Of a stretch of 64,000 nucleotides of DNA, positions 44,279 to 54,108 are shown one piece after another. The DNA comes from Stygiolobus sp037389425. Its GTDB lineage: Archaea > Thermoproteota > Thermoprotei_A > Sulfolobales > Sulfolobaceae. The position numbers and the translations under genes were made by a program. The stretch is from positions 50,857 to 114,856 of the forward strand of contig NZ_JBBHKR010000082.1 of NCBI RefSeq assembly GCF_037389425.1, written 5' to 3'. A model generated the notes under the pieces. It had not been told where the DNA came from and made no database searches. It worked only from the letters and a program-made list of their open reading frames with translations. How positions within the stretch are numbered: position 1 is the stretch's first letter; each line of letters begins with the position of its first letter.

Positions 44279-45135
44279 TCTACCACCTCAGCAAAGTCGA
44301 GGATTTTGTGATATTTAGATAAATTTGCATAACACATGGGACAGACTACTACTATGTTCTCGCTCAACCTTTTAAGTTGCTCCACTCTTAGCCTAGCAAT
44401 TTTCTCGCTTAACTCTCTGTTTACCGGCTTTATTGGTCCTCCACAACAATAAGAAGTATCTTTCTCGGTCACTAACTCATCTTCAACAAGTTTCACTCCT
44501 GAGGAATTTAACAGAGATCTGTAGACTTCTCTCTTTCCTAAAAATCTGGAATACAAACAAGAATCGTGAACTACAATCTCGCCTTGCATCCTAGCTTTAA
44601 CGTTACCTAAAAGCTCGAAATAACTGACGACATCTACGTCAAAATTCGTGAATTCTTTATACCTTAGCAACGCGTTATGTGTGTGAGGATCTACCGTGAT
44701 TATCCTCTTAATACCTTTTTGCTTAAAGAAGTCCGTCACAATCTTAGCGTATTCAGCAAACTCATCTAAATAGCCAAGCTCTAATAATATTGCACCGCTA
44801 TACGGCTCGCTTTCGTATAAGTATCCGAACTGAACTCCTCTTCTCTTCAGCATTAAGGATATATTTTGTAATATCCTATATGCCCTATCAATTTCTTCCT
44901 TTGAGGGTTTTACTAGTTTAGCTAATGCTGATAACGATGAAAGCTTTTCTGCATATGGAATGAATTTGGAGAAGATATCGCTTAATGAGGCAGTCTGATA
45001 CATACACGAAGTGTAGATTATCGTTTCCCCTCCTTTCGGAATGTCCTTTGCCCAAGACGTACATACTGACTTGTCTATGGGATAGGGAAAACCAAACTTT
45101 TGAAGGTTTTGAAAAATTAACTTCCCTAACACCAT
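44275..45135 (-). CDS. lutA: CCG-domain protein (LutA/GlpC/HdrB-like)
   Basis: 286 residues. One clear CCG motif (TSYCCGGPIKPVNREL) with a later CPMCYANL and an earlier HDSCLYSRF give the two cysteine-rich domains of LutA, glycolate oxidase GlcF and HdrB. The first copy is less complete (TSCMYQTA at ~43-50). It binds a non-cubane or [4Fe-4S] cluster and works with LutB. First gene of the five- or four-gene minus-strand operon down to 42062. ATG at 45133-45135. Confidence 0.8.
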   Translation of the reverse strand: MVLGKLIFQNLQKFGFPYPIDKSVCTSWAKDIPKGGETIIYTSCMYQTASLSDIFSKFIPYAEKLSSLSALAKLVKPSKEEIDRAYRILQNISLMLKRRGVQFGYLYESEPYSGAILLELGYLDEFAEYAKIVTDFFKQKGIKRIITVDPHTHNALLRYKEFTNFDVDVVSYFELLGNVKARMQGEIVVHDSCLYSRFLGKREVYRSLLNSSGVKLVEDELVTEKDTSYCCGGPIKPVNRELSEKIARLRVEQLKRLSENIVVVCPMCYANLSKYHKILDFAEVVE

Positions 45136-45342
45136 TTACGATTATTCATAAAGATTATAAACTTTGAGGACGTAGATTAGAAAACTCTGTGTTTTTCTAT
45201 TAATGAACTGGTGGAAAAGAAAGGCTTTGGGTGTTCCAAAATCTATGAAACAAGTTGAAAAGTTTATATTCAAGTCATAGAAAATACATTAACTTCATAT
45301 TCTCATTAACCTTTTATAGTTGAAACAAATTGTGTAGTATTG

Positions 45343-47118
45343 ATGATAACTGAATTTATAAAAAAAGGGGGAAACAAATTTTTCGCTTACGCCTTAATAT
45401 TCGCTTTTTTAGCCTCTCTACTACTTGCTCCTAACGTAGTGCTCTCTCATGCTTCATCATCTAAAGCACAAGTAAACATGGTCTACGAGAGGTATTACAG
45501 TTCCTATAGTGCTCAAAACGGACTTGGAGGAAATATAATGCCTATGGCCTCTGGTTCAATAGTTGTATATAAAGTGGAGTCAGCAAGAGCTAATTACACA
45601 GGGTCTGTGGGAGGAACACTTGATGTGTATGCTAACATAACAACATATACAATGATCTTCTCAAACTCACTCTCCACTGTTAATGGATATGTTACAGTAC
45701 AAGCTTTCCCTAACATGACCCTTACAGTGGTCACTAACATTCCTAACTTAATCGGGGTAGTAGTAAACGGGAGTGGAACTTCCACACTCGTATGGTCTGG
45801 GTTTAACTCTACTAAAGTCGACACTTTTGCATATATAAACGGTACGGGAACAGTGTACCTAGAATTCGCCAACGGTAGTGAGATAGCTAACATTCCCGTT
45901 ACTATTAAAGTAGGACAACCAGAGACCGTAAATCTTACAATGAATTTATATACTATACAAAGTGTTACCTCTACTTTAACCACAGAGGTTAAGTTAACAG
46001 TACCAATAAACCTACCTAAAAGATACCAGCCGTTAAATTTCACAACGGAGATAAACGGACAATTATTTATGGCGAGTCAAGAGAATATAACACCTGAACT
46101 ATCGTACTTTAATGGAACTACAGTAGCTTCTTTGATTTGGAAGGGTGAAGGTCTTGGATTTGCTCAATCAGGTTTAATAGGCCATGTAAAAGCCAACTTC
46201 GAAACTGTAGAATTTTACGGAGTTAACGGAACTGCTTTAGGGTATGTTCACATGGTAAGCTTTAATGGAACTCAGTTAAAACTTTCAGTAGGATCTACAT
46301 CTAACGTGTATTTCGGGGAGGAGAAGATCGTAATATACCAAGGTGCGAGGGTACCACAAATCCATGTTGAGAGTCATGGAGACGTAGATATTAACGGAAA
46401 GGAGGTTATAGTATTAGTAGGTAATAACGGGGAAGTTATATCTACTGCTCTAGTTAGCTTGTCCCACAACGTTAACGTTAATGGAACTGAGGGAGGTACA
46501 CTAGTTTACCTAAACCTAACTGGAAATATGAAAGTAGTGGTAGTTACTGAAAGCAACCAGACTGTCAATGTAAGTATAGTTAAGCCTATCCAAGTACAGC
46601 CCACGATAGTTACGATCAAAGGTGTTCAGCACCAAGCTCAGGAGGTTATGGTGAATTCAACTGGAAGTATTGTGTTTAACGTAACCTTAATGATGCAAGG
46701 GAACATAACCGTATATAAGGAAGTTTCAGGAGAAGTAATTGAGCTGAATTCATCTAATTACTTCGTGGTAAATAACACGGTAGTTGTATACGACGATCCG
46801 ACCACAACCTATTTCATAGTTTATTCACAAACAACTTCAAGCACTTCTTCACAAACATCGACAACACAATCCTCAACTACCCAGAGTACAACAACTTCAA
46901 CTCAGGCTCCACAAGCGTCAACAACACAGTCCTCAACTACTCAGACAAGCTCATCACAAACCAGTTCAGCACTTGGAAATAATAGCGTCAGTAACGTAAT
47001 GATCGCACCACCATCAAGCTCTTCTACGAGCGGTATATCAACACCTGCAATAACTATCATAGGTATAATTATTGTGATTATTGTAGGAGCATTACTGATC
47101 TTCGTAAGGAAAAAGTAA
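45343..47118 (+). CDS. Secreted, glycosylation-rich cell-surface protein with C-terminal anchor
   Basis: 591 residues: signal peptide (~14-36), a long strand-rich ectodomain with about 25 N-x-S/T sites, a Ser/Thr-rich stalk (~500-555; TTQSSTTQSTTTSTQ-like repeats) and a membrane helix (~562-585) ending RKK. This is the general plan of S-layer-associated proteins and sugar-binding-type surface proteins in Sulfolobales; it is not recognisably SlaA or SlaB. CCTTTTATAG at 45309-45318 is a TATA box at leaderless distance, so the ATG at 45343 is preferred to the TTG at 45340. Confidence 0.65.
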   Translation: MITEFIKKGGNKFFAYALIFAFLASLLLAPNVVLSHASSSKAQVNMVYERYYSSYSAQNGLGGNIMPMASGSIVVYKVESARANYTGSVGGTLDVYANITTYTMIFSNSLSTVNGYVTVQAFPNMTLTVVTNIPNLIGVVVNGSGTSTLVWSGFNSTKVDTFAYINGTGTVYLEFANGSEIANIPVTIKVGQPETVNLTMNLYTIQSVTSTLTTEVKLTVPINLPKRYQPLNFTTEINGQLFMASQENITPELSYFNGTTVASLIWKGEGLGFAQSGLIGHVKANFETVEFYGVNGTALGYVHMVSFNGTQLKLSVGSTSNVYFGEEKIVIYQGARVPQIHVESHGDVDINGKEVIVLVGNNGEVISTALVSLSHNVNVNGTEGGTLVYLNLTGNMKVVVVTESNQTVNVSIVKPIQVQPTIVTIKGVQHQAQEVMVNSTGSIVFNVTLMMQGNITVYKEVSGEVIELNSSNYFVVNNTVVVYDDPTTTYFIVYSQTTSSTSSQTSTTQSSTTQSTTTSTQAPQASTTQSSTTQTSSSQTSSALGNNSVSNVMIAPPSSSSTSGISTPAITIIGIIIVIIVGALLIFVRKK

Positions 47119-47119
47119 A

Positions 47120-47707
47120 TTAAGTTTCAGCCAATTGTTTAACAATAACGTTAACCGGATCTGTTGAGATATCTTCAAAGTTCCCGATTTTTTCTACTAG
47201 TTCTCCGTTCTTTACCTTAACTCTAACGTATTTATCGTCTTTAGAGGAGAACCAAAGGAGTATCATATTACCTAAACTCCTACTAATTGCTAATTCAATA
47301 ATCTCTGGTATTTTGTCACGAGGCACAGACATTGTAAGGATTGGTTTAGACACCGCCAAGACCTCTGTTTGAAAAATGCTGAATTCTTCCATGAATTTCT
47401 TTTCGTCTATCTCGTATTCGAACTTCTCGGGATTTGTTGACACAGATACTGTACACCCTGAGTTCTTAGGTAGTACTGAAAATCTAAACACTAAAGTATT
47501 CTTTCCGAGAATAGAGGGTCTTGTAAGTGTATAAATTACGTCTAACAGCGTTACTTCCTTTTTAATTAAATGATATTCCCTACCTTTTATTAAAATTCTT
47601 TCATCCTTAGTAATTGTGATATTTCTAAATGACCTTAATACCCTCTTGTGTTCTTGTAAGAAATGGAGTACTGTAAATTTATCCGAACTTAGAGTAATTG
47701 ATATCAA
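47120..47707 (-). CDS. Hypothetical protein
   Basis: About 195 residues, mixed strand/helix and soluble. I place the start at the TTG at 47705-47707, because TTTATAAATG at ~47735-47745 is a TATA box whose transcript would begin just before it; the longer frame to 47764 would begin upstream of that TATA. Family unknown. It converges on the surface-protein gene. Confidence 0.55.
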   Translation of the reverse strand: MISITLSSDKFTVLHFLQEHKRVLRSFRNITITKDERILIKGREYHLIKKEVTLLDVIYTLTRPSILGKNTLVFRFSVLPKNSGCTVSVSTNPEKFEYEIDEKKFMEEFSIFQTEVLAVSKPILTMSVPRDKIPEIIELAISRSLGNMILLWFSSKDDKYVRVKVKNGELVEKIGNFEDISTDPVNVIVKQLAET

Positions 47708-47929
47708 GGCGATTAATTTACTTATATCGTAACATTTATAAATGAAAATAGGAAGTATTAACAAGTCTTAGATTTTATATGATAATACCATTAATAACAC
47801 AAACTGAAGTCATTTATATAATGACCTTAAATTTTTCATGTACTCAACTAGGACAAGGTTTAAGTAATTACAAAACAAAAGAATAAATAACACCAAAATG
47901 ATAATGATTGTATGGGACGTCTACTCAGA

Positions 47930-47945
47930 TGGTATATAATATTCA
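47930..47945 (+). promoter_or_regulatory. Promoter of hsp20
   Basis: GGTATATAATATTC is a strong TATA box ~50 bases before the ATG; a GAGGTGA ribosome site at 47980-47986 follows. Confidence 0.5.
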
Positions 47946-47991
47946 AATTACTTTCTCTATTAATGAAGAGAAGAGGTAAGAGGTGAAGAAG

Positions 47992-48372
47992 ATGAGTTTC
48001 GCCTATTTCATAGGAAAAGAGTTGGGGAAGAGAGCAGAAGAGCTAAGTAGAAGCGTATTCGAAATAGTCTACCCACCAGTCGACGTGTATGAGGAAGGAG
48101 GATATTTAGTAGTCGTAGCCGACCTGGCTGGATTTAGCAAGGAGAAAATTAAGGCAAGAATTACGGGACAAAACGAACTAATAATAGAAGCAGAGAGGGA
48201 CATAAGCGAGCCTGGAGTAAAATACGTTACTCAAAGACCGAAGTATGTGAGAAAAGAGATTAAGCTACCCGTTACTCCGGCTAAAGACGCTCAAATAACT
48301 GGAAAATATGAAAACGGTGTACTTACAATAAGGATACCGATAGCTGGATCAGCCAGTATTAAGATAGAATGA
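47992..48372 (+). CDS. hsp20: Small heat-shock protein, Hsp20/alpha-crystallin family
   Basis: 126 residues. The alpha-crystallin domain is complete (VDVYEEGGYLVVVADLAGFS, VRKEIKLPVTPAKDAQITG, then YENGVLTIRIPI with the A-x-x-x-n-G-V-L signature). The C-terminal I-x-I motif appears as IKIE. Start is ATG 47992, five bases after GAGGTGA; a GTG at 47983 lies inside that ribosome site. It acts as an ATP-independent holdase. Confidence 0.9.
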   Translation: MSFAYFIGKELGKRAEELSRSVFEIVYPPVDVYEEGGYLVVVADLAGFSKEKIKARITGQNELIIEAERDISEPGVKYVTQRPKYVRKEIKLPVTPAKDAQITGKYENGVLTIRIPIAGSASIKIE

Positions 48373-48436
48373 TAGATAAGGATTTAACTTTACGTATTCT
48401 TTCCGCGTAAGTAAGAGTATATACCAGACATAATTT

Positions 48437-49915
48437 TTAGTCTCTGGTCGTTGCTAAAACTAGGGCAAGTAATCCAAGGAGTAGGGGTATCGTAGAGTCC
48501 CTGGTGATCAAATAGTAAACTAACCCTGCAAATACTAAGGATATTGAAATCGCCTTCACATAAGTTCTATTTCTCTTATTTTGAACTATGATAGGTTTTT
48601 CCAGTATGGACAATCTGAATTTACGTATTGCGGCATTGACTGTATTCCTGAAGTCGCTCAGTATCGCCTCAAAGACTAAACCTTCCTCTTCTATCAGTCT
48701 TTGTAGGTTAAGAAAGAAGTTAAAGTCTGGATCTATCTGAAGGCACGTGCTTCCTAAAATCGAAGTCATTCTTATATAAAGTGTAAGTTTTTCGGGTAAC
48801 TTTAAGGGAAATCTATAAAAAACCTCATTTGCAGCCTCAAGAAACTGCTCTACTTCAAGGGTCTCAGCCGTAATTCCCTGAAACTGTTGCAGAAATAATT
48901 CTATACCTTTTGCCAAGACCTCTCTATCAGCCTCAGGTTGAATTGCCCCCAGTTCTTCTAAAACTTTTACAAGTCCTATACCGTCGAGACGTATTAAGGC
49001 TACGTAAGCCCTCAAAAGCCTTAGCCTAGTTTCGTGATCCATTTTCCCTACCATTCCGAAGTCGTAAATGATCAAATTTCCATTATCATCTACAGCTAAA
49101 TTGCCCGGATGGGGATCCGCGTGGAAGTACTCTTTTTCAAGAAGCATTACCATGAAGACCTTAAATATTCTGTAAGCCAGTTCCGACGGTTTTACAATTT
49201 TCTTAGCTTCTTCAGAGGTTACTTTATATCCCTTAATGTATTCCATCACAAGTACTCTCTTTGTGGAAAAATAAGGGATGGGGATAATTACGTCTGGGAA
49301 ATCGGCTAATTCCTCCCTTATTTTCCTCATGTAGTACTCTTCTTTCGTGAAGTCCATCTCCTCAAAAATTCGCCTACTGAAGTCGTTAACTATAGCCCTC
49401 AAGCTCTCGTAAAAAGACTCGTCCATTAAAAACTTAGTGTAGGGTAGTAGTGATCTCATGATCTTTATATCCTCTTCAGCAATCTCCCTAATTCTAGGTC
49501 TGTTAACCTTGATAACTACAGTCTTACCGTCACTTTTTCTCTTGGCCAAATAAACCTGCCCAATACTAGCAGTAGATATTGGTTCAGGATTGATCTCGAA
49601 CTCTTTTAATTTCTCACCTAAGTCCTCCTTAATAATCTTAAACACCTCTTCCCAAGGTGCTGGAGGTACATCATCTTGCAGACGTGAAAGGACTTTAAGG
49701 TAGGGCTCTGGTAATATATCGGAGTGTACTGACAGAACTTGGCCGAATTTTATAAACACTGGTCCTAGAGACACGATAACATTGAGAAACTTCTCTGCAT
49801 CTCTATACATCTTCTCCTCGTCTATTTTCTCTCCCTTCAAAGTCCTCAAACGGTAATCCCTTAATCGTAAGACGTGAGGTAAAAGTTTAAGTCCCACCTT
49901 AATAGTATTCAGCAC
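48437..49915 (-). CDS. ABC1/UbiB-family atypical kinase
   Basis: 492 residues. Family motifs visible: KFGQVLSVHSDILP (the KxGQ segment, ~55), the A-rich-loop equivalent STASIGQVYLAK (~115), HADPHPGNLAV and IIYDFGMVGK (catalytic and metal aspartates, ~275-300). Two C-terminal hydrophobic helices (~455-485) anchor it in the membrane. UbiB-like proteins act in lipid/quinone handling. ATG at 49913-49915. Confidence 0.88.
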   Translation of the reverse strand: MLNTIKVGLKLLPHVLRLRDYRLRTLKGEKIDEEKMYRDAEKFLNVIVSLGPVFIKFGQVLSVHSDILPEPYLKVLSRLQDDVPPAPWEEVFKIIKEDLGEKLKEFEINPEPISTASIGQVYLAKRKSDGKTVVIKVNRPRIREIAEEDIKIMRSLLPYTKFLMDESFYESLRAIVNDFSRRIFEEMDFTKEEYYMRKIREELADFPDVIIPIPYFSTKRVLVMEYIKGYKVTSEEAKKIVKPSELAYRIFKVFMVMLLEKEYFHADPHPGNLAVDDNGNLIIYDFGMVGKMDHETRLRLLRAYVALIRLDGIGLVKVLEELGAIQPEADREVLAKGIELFLQQFQGITAETLEVEQFLEAANEVFYRFPLKLPEKLTLYIRMTSILGSTCLQIDPDFNFFLNLQRLIEEEGLVFEAILSDFRNTVNAAIRKFRLSILEKPIIVQNKRNRTYVKAISISLVFAGLVYYLITRDSTIPLLLGLLALVLATTRD

Positions 49916-50015
49916 AATATAAATTCCGAGAAAGGACTAAATTAGATTTTTACCTGAGAAGTTTTTCCATATATCTAAATAGCAATTTATTACCCTTGAA
50001 ACAAGAATCGTAATA

Positions 50016-50624
50016 ATGGAAATATTCAATGACCCTGAAGGTTATACAAAGTGGTATAAAATCCATGAAAAAAGTTACGAGAGTGAAAAGAGAGTTGTAT
50101 CCTCCTTCAACTTAAGAGACTGCCTAGACGTAGGCTCTGGGCCGGGTATATTTCATGAGGTGATTAAAGGGAACGTGATTTCACTTGATATTTCAATATT
50201 TATGCTGATTAACACACCGGAAAAAGAAGATAGAGTTCAGGGAGATGCTCTTCAATTACCCTTTAGAGATAACGCTTTTCCTTGTGTTTTCTCCTCTGTT
50301 ACGGTGTGTTTCGTTGAAGACCCTAGGAAGCTAGTGAAAGAAATGAAAAGAGTTAGTAAGAACAAGGTTGTCATATGTTACGTACCTAGAGATTCCCCTT
50401 TCGGAATGTACTACGAATCATTAGGAAAGAAGGGACATAAATATTACTCTCACGCTAACTTCGTGAGCAAAAGAGAGCTTTACGAAGCGTTTACCTCGGA
50501 AGGGATGAAAATAAAGGCGATAAGATCTACCCTTTTCTTCTCACCTAATGAAGATGAAAAAATAGACGAAATAAGGGAAGGAGATTCCGGTTCTTTTGTG
50601 TGCGTTGAGGCTGTTAAACAATGA
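50016..50624 (+). CDS. Class I SAM-dependent methyltransferase
   Basis: 202 residues. DCLDVGSGPGIFHEVIKG (motif I, ~residues 33-50), VISLDIS (motif II), VQGDALQLPFRD (motif III) and FPCVFSSVTVCFVEDP (motif IV) give a type-11 methyltransferase. Substrate unknown. ATG at 50016. It converges on the MMPL gene with an 11-base overlap. Confidence 0.8.
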   Translation: MEIFNDPEGYTKWYKIHEKSYESEKRVVSSFNLRDCLDVGSGPGIFHEVIKGNVISLDISIFMLINTPEKEDRVQGDALQLPFRDNAFPCVFSSVTVCFVEDPRKLVKEMKRVSKNKVVICYVPRDSPFGMYYESLGKKGHKYYSHANFVSKRELYEAFTSEGMKIKAIRSTLFFSPNEDEKIDEIREGDSGSFVCVEAVKQ

Positions 50625-53600
50625 GTTTAGGCCTAATTTTGAAACGTTTGTACAAAATCAGCAGCAACGACGGAGCTAAATAAGCCCACAATAACGTCGT
50701 CTCCATGATCGCCGCTACAGCAAATGCAAAGCCCAATTCCTGAAGTATAGATGCGTTAACCAACATAAGTGAGCCTAAAGTCCCTGCAAAGATCAAACCT
50801 AAGAAAGCAATAGTGACCCTTAAAGCCCCGACAGACGTTGATATTGCGTCGGCCATGTCCTTTCCCTTTTCTAACTCCTCGTGGATTCTGGCTACGAGAA
50901 ATATGTTATAGTCCATTCCGATACCTATGATGATCGCTACGAGAAATAGAGGCACAATAGCGAAGATAGAAAAGCCCAAAAGGGTACTGAAGACAAGTCT
51001 CTCGAGCCCCAATGTTATCGCAACAGCAGACATTATTACGTAAATTATTACAGAGGACACAGACAAGCTCCTCGTCATTACTAGAAGTATCACGAACATC
51101 GTGAACGTGATCTCTCCCAGCACTATGAAGAAATTGGACTGAACAAAGTTATATATGTTGTAGGAGTCCACCGGGCCCCCGCCAACATAGCCTCTGCCTC
51201 CTATAACGCTAAGCACTTGCTTTACAACGTTAAATGCTTGAAGAGAGAAGGGCTGATATTTCTGGTTTACTACAAAGAGAACGTATCCATGAGATATATA
51301 TTGCGTGTAATTATAGGAGGATAAGCTGCTGTAGTTTACCAGATAGCCGTAAGGAGATACCGGTGAGTCTACTGCTGTTACTCCTTGTATACTCGAAAGG
51401 CCTTTGTATATACTCACAAAATAATTATATTCAGACAAAGAGAAGTTAGTAGAGCCGTTATAGGGTATCACTACATAGATCGGGAACACGTTAGCTGAAG
51501 TGAAGTGGGAGCTTAGGAATGTCACACCCTCCGTAGCTTGTGAAGGGGGTAGGAGCGCTAATACGTTAAGGGTTAAAGGTGTGAATAACGCGAAAAGAGA
51601 AGCCACTATCACTACAGCCGAGATAAGTCCTACAATTTTACCTGGGTTCTTCAAACTTCTAGGTTTAATCTCCTCCTTCTTATTAAACCTTCTCGGGAAG
51701 AACAGCCTATCACCGGCGACTCTTAGGATAGCGGGAAACAAAGTTATTGCAGCAAGCCATATGATTATGACGCTGAGCATGTCGGATATAGCAGTGTCAG
51801 AGAAGAACGGGATGCGATAAACGTAGATGAAGAAGAACGATAGCATCACTATGAGAGCTGTTATTGTGACAGCCCTACCTCCCCACCTCACGGCTTCGTA
51901 TACAGCATCTTTACTGGAAACTCCCTTCTCTCTTTCCTCTACATACCTACTGGCTATAAAGACCACATAATCTGTGCCGAGTCCCAGTGACAGCAATAAA
52001 ACTTCGCTCGGAGTAAGGAAATTGACCGTTATATGTAAAACTTTAATCACCAGCACGTAAATAAATACAGAGGATACGAAGAACGCTGAGAAGTAAATTG
52101 TAAGCGGCATAAAGGCTGCAATAAAAGACCTGAAGTATATACCAGCTAAAAGTATTGCAAGGGCTATACCTACCGGTATAGCCGTTGAATAAGCAACTGA
52201 AGCGACGTTTTTGAGCTGTTGTGATATAGGTTCCGAACCTGTTAATGTTAAGTTTAGGTGGGTCTGACTTTCTATCATTTTCTCTAGATTGCTGGCTTCG
52301 TCGTACGTGAAGTTCCCTTTCAAGAAAAGTAATAGAATACCGTTAGAGTAAAGCTCATTACTGATGTTCAGATATATGGGGTACTTCCCCGATAACAAGG
52401 CTTGATAGCACGTAAAATTGTTTAATAAGTCTTGTATTAACAACGTCTTATTTAGGACTATTATGGGGGAGGTCGAATTAATGTAATCCACAATCAAAGT
52501 TACAGCAAGAGGTCTTGACTCAGTATCGTTGAGTAGCCTTAATGCAAGTTGTTTCGCGGTTAAGTTGCTGGCCTTAAGAAGGCTTTCCAGTTTGTCAAGG
52601 TGAAGTGAAACTAAATAAGCTGAGAGGTTACTCACATTACCTTGATAATATAGAGAAGAAAACACCCAACTAGGAAGATCCGTCTTGTTAGATATCTGCT
52701 CAGCTAGGAATGCGACAGCATCTGAAGTAGAATTTATGCTCAGTGAGGCTCTTACTATACCATAGCCAACGTTAGCGTGGAGACTTACGTATTTTACCGC
52801 AAAGGTACTCATGTTTTCGCTTAGGTTTTCGTAGACACATTGGATGAACTCTCTTTCACTGGTAGAGTTTACTTTGGAGAGTATCAGAGACAAGGAGACT
52901 TTACTAACATTTAAGGGAGTAGCATAAAACACTGATTGTATTACAGTTATAGGTATTCCGGTCTTTTCGGAGTAGACCGAGAAGAGGGCTGTTTGAGGGG
53001 TCTCATAAAGCAGTAATTTTGCTAAGTTTAAAGGTATATTATATGTGTAATTGAAGTAATAAATCGTGAAAATTTCATCATTAAGCGGATTATTGAAATT
53101 GGACAGATTTACATACTTAAACATGAAATTAACGAAGAGTAGCTGAGAAGAATTGAAAATTTCATCACTTATATTCTCCACATCTATTTGTGCCACGGCG
53201 TATGGATCAGGTAAAGGTTGTGATGAGTCCCACCTCTGATAAAACAAGTAGAAGTATTCTGCTTCTTTTCCGCTGAGTAGTGGATAAGTTTTTTCAAAGG
53301 CGTAAAAGTTAGCCTCACTAACGTTGTGAGTTAAATTATAGTTATACTCCCAGTAATTTAAGAAAATAGAAACTGGTACGTATAGGAATTTAGAAATGTT
53401 ATAAGCGGTCTGATTATTTTGTATTTCTCCTTCATGAATTTTAACAAATGTCGAATAGTTTTGAATCATTGCGTCATGTAGCTCTGCAAGTTGTTCCGAA
53501 GTCGAATTAATTTTGTAGGAGAGGTTAACGAACTCTTGTTCCACTTTTAGCGTAGCATTATGAAGTTTTAAGAGGCTGTTTACTTCAGATGTCATATTTT

Positions 53601-54036
53601 CCCTCTCTTCGGAGAGAAAACTAGAGACATTAGATTCACTCTTCGAGATATTCTGTAATTCGTTTGTAAGGTTATTTATCTCCTTATTTAACGAATAGAA
53701 CGTCTTATTGAGCAAAGATTTCTCTATCGAGAAATAGTTGGTAATGGATATGTTTCCGTAATTGGTCAGGTTTGCGAAATATCCAGCGTAAGGAGTAGCG
53801 TTTCCCCTCACAATTATTACGGCATTCGAGCCAGAAGCTCCGCTTAGGTTGAAATAGTTATTCACTATGTTTTCAGCTATCTCCGAAGTACTACCTGGTA
53901 CGGAGAAAGTCACTTTGTAACTAACCGACTTAAAGAATAGACTAGATAGAGGGGCAGCAATGACAAGCGTAATGACCCATAATGCGACAACGACATACCA
54001 CTTGTTCACAATGAACTTACCTAATGCCTCGAACAT
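50614..54036 (-). CDS. MMPL/RND-type membrane transporter
   Basis: 1140 residues, typical of archaeal MMPL exporters. One N-terminal helix (~12-32), a very large N-glycosylatable external loop (~35-620), five to six helices with the LGTDYVVFIASRYVEE motif (~690-710), a second external loop (~835-960), then helices with IGIGMDYNIFLVARIHEEL (~1045-1065). The two aspartates in these motifs (D-Y) form the proton relay of MMPL/RND pumps. Substrates may be lipids or hydrophobic compounds. ATG at 54034-54036. Confidence 0.85.
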   Translation of the reverse strand: MFEALGKFIVNKWYVVVALWVITLVIAAPLSSLFFKSVSYKVTFSVPGSTSEIAENIVNNYFNLSGASGSNAVIIVRGNATPYAGYFANLTNYGNISITNYFSIEKSLLNKTFYSLNKEINNLTNELQNISKSESNVSSFLSEERENMTSEVNSLLKLHNATLKVEQEFVNLSYKINSTSEQLAELHDAMIQNYSTFVKIHEGEIQNNQTAYNISKFLYVPVSIFLNYWEYNYNLTHNVSEANFYAFEKTYPLLSGKEAEYFYLFYQRWDSSQPLPDPYAVAQIDVENISDEIFNSSQLLFVNFMFKYVNLSNFNNPLNDEIFTIYYFNYTYNIPLNLAKLLLYETPQTALFSVYSEKTGIPITVIQSVFYATPLNVSKVSLSLILSKVNSTSEREFIQCVYENLSENMSTFAVKYVSLHANVGYGIVRASLSINSTSDAVAFLAEQISNKTDLPSWVFSSLYYQGNVSNLSAYLVSLHLDKLESLLKASNLTAKQLALRLLNDTESRPLAVTLIVDYINSTSPIIVLNKTLLIQDLLNNFTCYQALLSGKYPIYLNISNELYSNGILLLFLKGNFTYDEASNLEKMIESQTHLNLTLTGSEPISQQLKNVASVAYSTAIPVGIALAILLAGIYFRSFIAAFMPLTIYFSAFFVSSVFIYVLVIKVLHITVNFLTPSEVLLLSLGLGTDYVVFIASRYVEEREKGVSSKDAVYEAVRWGGRAVTITALIVMLSFFFIYVYRIPFFSDTAISDMLSVIIIWLAAITLFPAILRVAGDRLFFPRRFNKKEEIKPRSLKNPGKIVGLISAVVIVASLFALFTPLTLNVLALLPPSQATEGVTFLSSHFTSANVFPIYVVIPYNGSTNFSLSEYNYFVSIYKGLSSIQGVTAVDSPVSPYGYLVNYSSLSSYNYTQYISHGYVLFVVNQKYQPFSLQAFNVVKQVLSVIGGRGYVGGGPVDSYNIYNFVQSNFFIVLGEITFTMFVILLVMTRSLSVSSVIIYVIMSAVAITLGLERLVFSTLLGFSIFAIVPLFLVAIIIGIGMDYNIFLVARIHEELEKGKDMADAISTSVGALRVTIAFLGLIFAGTLGSLMLVNASILQELGFAFAVAAIMETTLLWAYLAPSLLLILYKRFKIRPKLIV

Positions 54037-54108
54037 AGAATATAGATATATCTTTAATTTAAAAGCATTACACTAAATAACTCAAATTCATATAGTATTT
54101 TGATACAT

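Noticed and set aside
45335..45360. TGATGA...CTGA resembling C/D boxes
   Set aside because: Boxes are only a few bases apart, within the start of the surface-protein gene.
45594..46043. 149-codon minus-strand frame
   Set aside because: Antisense to the glycosylated surface-protein gene; a shadow frame produced by its codon bias.
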